From Magnetospirillum fulvum MGU-K5 (lineage in GTDB: Bacteria; Pseudomonadota; Alphaproteobacteria; Rhodospirillales; Magnetospirillaceae), in contig NZ_AQPH01000021.1 in the NCBI RefSeq assembly GCF_000442515.1, positions 1 to 49,883 of the forward strand: a DNA stretch of 49,883 nucleotides, written 5' to 3'. Shown here piece by piece: positions 49,002-49,883 of this stretch. Position numbers and translations under genes: made by a program. Position 1 is the first letter of the stretch. Each line of letters begins with the position of its first letter. Under the pieces are notes generated by a model. The model saw only the letters and a program-made list of their open reading frames with translations. It searched no databases and had not been told where the DNA came from.

Positions 49002-49883
49002 GTGGTGAAAGCCGAGATCCGCGCCCAGGCGCTTCGTCTCGGCTTTTGCGATGTCGGCTTTGCTCCGGTCGATGGGGAGCCGCGCTGGGCCGAGGATCTG
49101 TTCGGTTTCCTGGCTGAAGGCCGCCAGGGCGAGATGAACTGGTTGGCCGACACCGCCGACCGCCGCGTCCGTCCCCGGGCCTTGTGGCCCCAGGCGCGGA
49201 CGGCAATCGTGTTGGCGACCAGCCACGCGCCGCCCGACGATCCCCAAACGGCGACCCGTCTGCCCGATCGCGGCGCGATCTGCGCCTATGCCCGCAGCCG
49301 CGATTATCACGATGTCATAAAAAAGCGGCTGAAAGTGTTGGCGCGCTGGCTGACCGAGCGGTTCGGTGCCGAGGTGCGCGCCTGCGTCGATACCGCCCCG
49401 GTGATGGAAAAGCCGCTGGCGCAGCAAGCCGGGCTGGGCTGGCAGGGGCGGCATACCCTGCTGGTCTCCAAGCGTAACGGCGGCTGGATGTTCCTGTCCG
49501 AACTGCTGACCGATCTCGATCTGCCGCCCGATTTGCCCGAAAGCAATCATTGCGGGAGTTGCCGGGCCTGCGTCGAGGCCTGCCCGACCGGAGCCTTGGA
49601 CGGCGAAGGGCGGATCGATCCGCGCCTGTGCCTGTCCTATCACACCATCGAGGCCAAGGCCCCGATGCCCGAGGCGTTGCGGCCTCGGATGGGGAACCGG
49701 ATTTACGGTTGCGATGCCTGTCAGGCCGCGTGCCCGTGGGTGCGGTTTTCCGCGCCGTCCGATCCCGATTTTCTGCCCCGGATCGAGACGATGGTGCCTC
49801 GGCTGGGCGATCTTGCCCAATTGGACGAGGCGGGGTTTCGCACCCTGTTCGTCGGAACCCCGGTCAAACGGGTCGGACGGGAT
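49002..49883 (+). CDS. queG: Epoxyqueuosine reductase QueG (3' end outside window)
   Basis: Cobalamin- and iron-sulfur-dependent enzyme that reduces epoxyqueuosine to queuosine in tRNA. From GTG 49002 (or GTG 49005) the frame stays open to the window end, 294 codons, of about 350-390 in the family. It shows the N-terminal QueG domain with GEMNWL, the catalytic aspartate region CVDTAPVMEKPLAQQAGLGW, and two 4Fe-4S motifs, CGSCRACVEACP and GCDACQAACPW. Codon 1 is uncertain between the two GTGs. Confidence 0.95.
   Translation, partial: MVKAEIRAQALRLGFCDVGFAPVDGEPRWAEDLFGFLAEGRQGEMNWLADTADRRVRPRALWPQARTAIVLATSHAPPDDPQTATRLPDRGAICAYARSRDYHDVIKKRLKVLARWLTERFGAEVRACVDTAPVMEKPLAQQAGLGWQGRHTLLVSKRNGGWMFLSELLTDLDLPPDLPESNHCGSCRACVEACPTGALDGEGRIDPRLCLSYHTIEAKAPMPEALRPRMGNRIYGCDACQAACPWVRFSAPSDPDFLPRIETMVPRLGDLAQLDEAGFRTLFVGTPVKRVGRD

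Noticed and set aside
1-49883. tRNA, rRNA, insertion sequences or prophage genes
   Set aside because: Intergenic gaps were read for cloverleaf and TTCGANNC-like motifs and for transposase, integrase or phage proteins; none was seen.

Overview
The window comes from a GC-rich, motile, Gram-negative alphaproteobacterium, most likely a spirillum of the Rhodospirillales (Magnetospirillum/Phaeospirillum-like; inference from gene content). The reasons are a mitochondrial-type complex I accessory subunit (NDUFA12 family), the alphaproteobacterial flagellar gene orders flgF-flgG-flgA-flgH and flgI-flgJ-flgN-flgK-flgL, the flagellar regulator FliX, a MotE-like protein, a DUF6468 protein, CheZ, and a single-cysteine DksA. 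I see no rRNA, tRNA, CRISPR array, insertion sequence, prophage or plasmid gene. This is core chromosome with a few degenerating or unusual loci.

Left part (1-10160): an MlaE permease (cut by the window edge), alr and dnaB run leftward. An NDUFA12-family gene and two tandem MCE/MlaD genes run rightward. Three hairpins separate these from a leftward gene of unknown function that carries a one-base frameshift (5034-5629). degP, a 93-bp tandem-repeat spacer, rarA, pxpA and a small membrane protein follow on the plus strand, ending in a strong bidirectional terminator.

Flagellar block 1 (10175-22984): flgF-flgG-flgA-flgH run leftward from a near-perfect sigma-54 promoter. Divergently, fliL-fliM-DUF6468-motE-cheY-cheZ, a 1136-residue secreted repeat protein, a lipoprotein and a receiver-HPt protein run rightward. 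This groups switch, stator-support, chemotaxis-output and possible envelope parts of the motor.

Middle (22981-28800): cysK-sseA (sulfur metabolism); a bacteriohemerythrin; a DsbA-like thiol oxidoreductase; a PleD-like protein in which both receivers and the GGDEF site are degenerate and whose reading frame is broken; and a cytoplasmic Cache-like protein.

Flagellar block 2 (28801-37990): mlaC is convergent with, and overlaps by 17 bp, the leftward operon flgI-flgJ-flgN-flgK-flgL. That operon also starts at a sigma-54 promoter, with fliX divergent. FlgL (987 aa) and FlgK (962 aa) are greatly enlarged in their surface-exposed middle parts. The two sigma-54 promoters share an upstream GCCCGGCAA/TTGCCGGGC motif, a candidate FlbD-type enhancer.

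Right part (38145-49883): dksA; a stack of palindromes; the leftward run ispH-thrB-rnhA-rlmN; a lipoprotein plus an orphan GcvPA-like protein; a diguanylate cyclase; a pentapeptide-repeat protein; an ion-transporter-superfamily permease; and hldE-queF-queG (cut by the window edge). A 34-38 bp palindromic element recurs three times, each between convergent genes, and twice begins on the last base of a stop codon.
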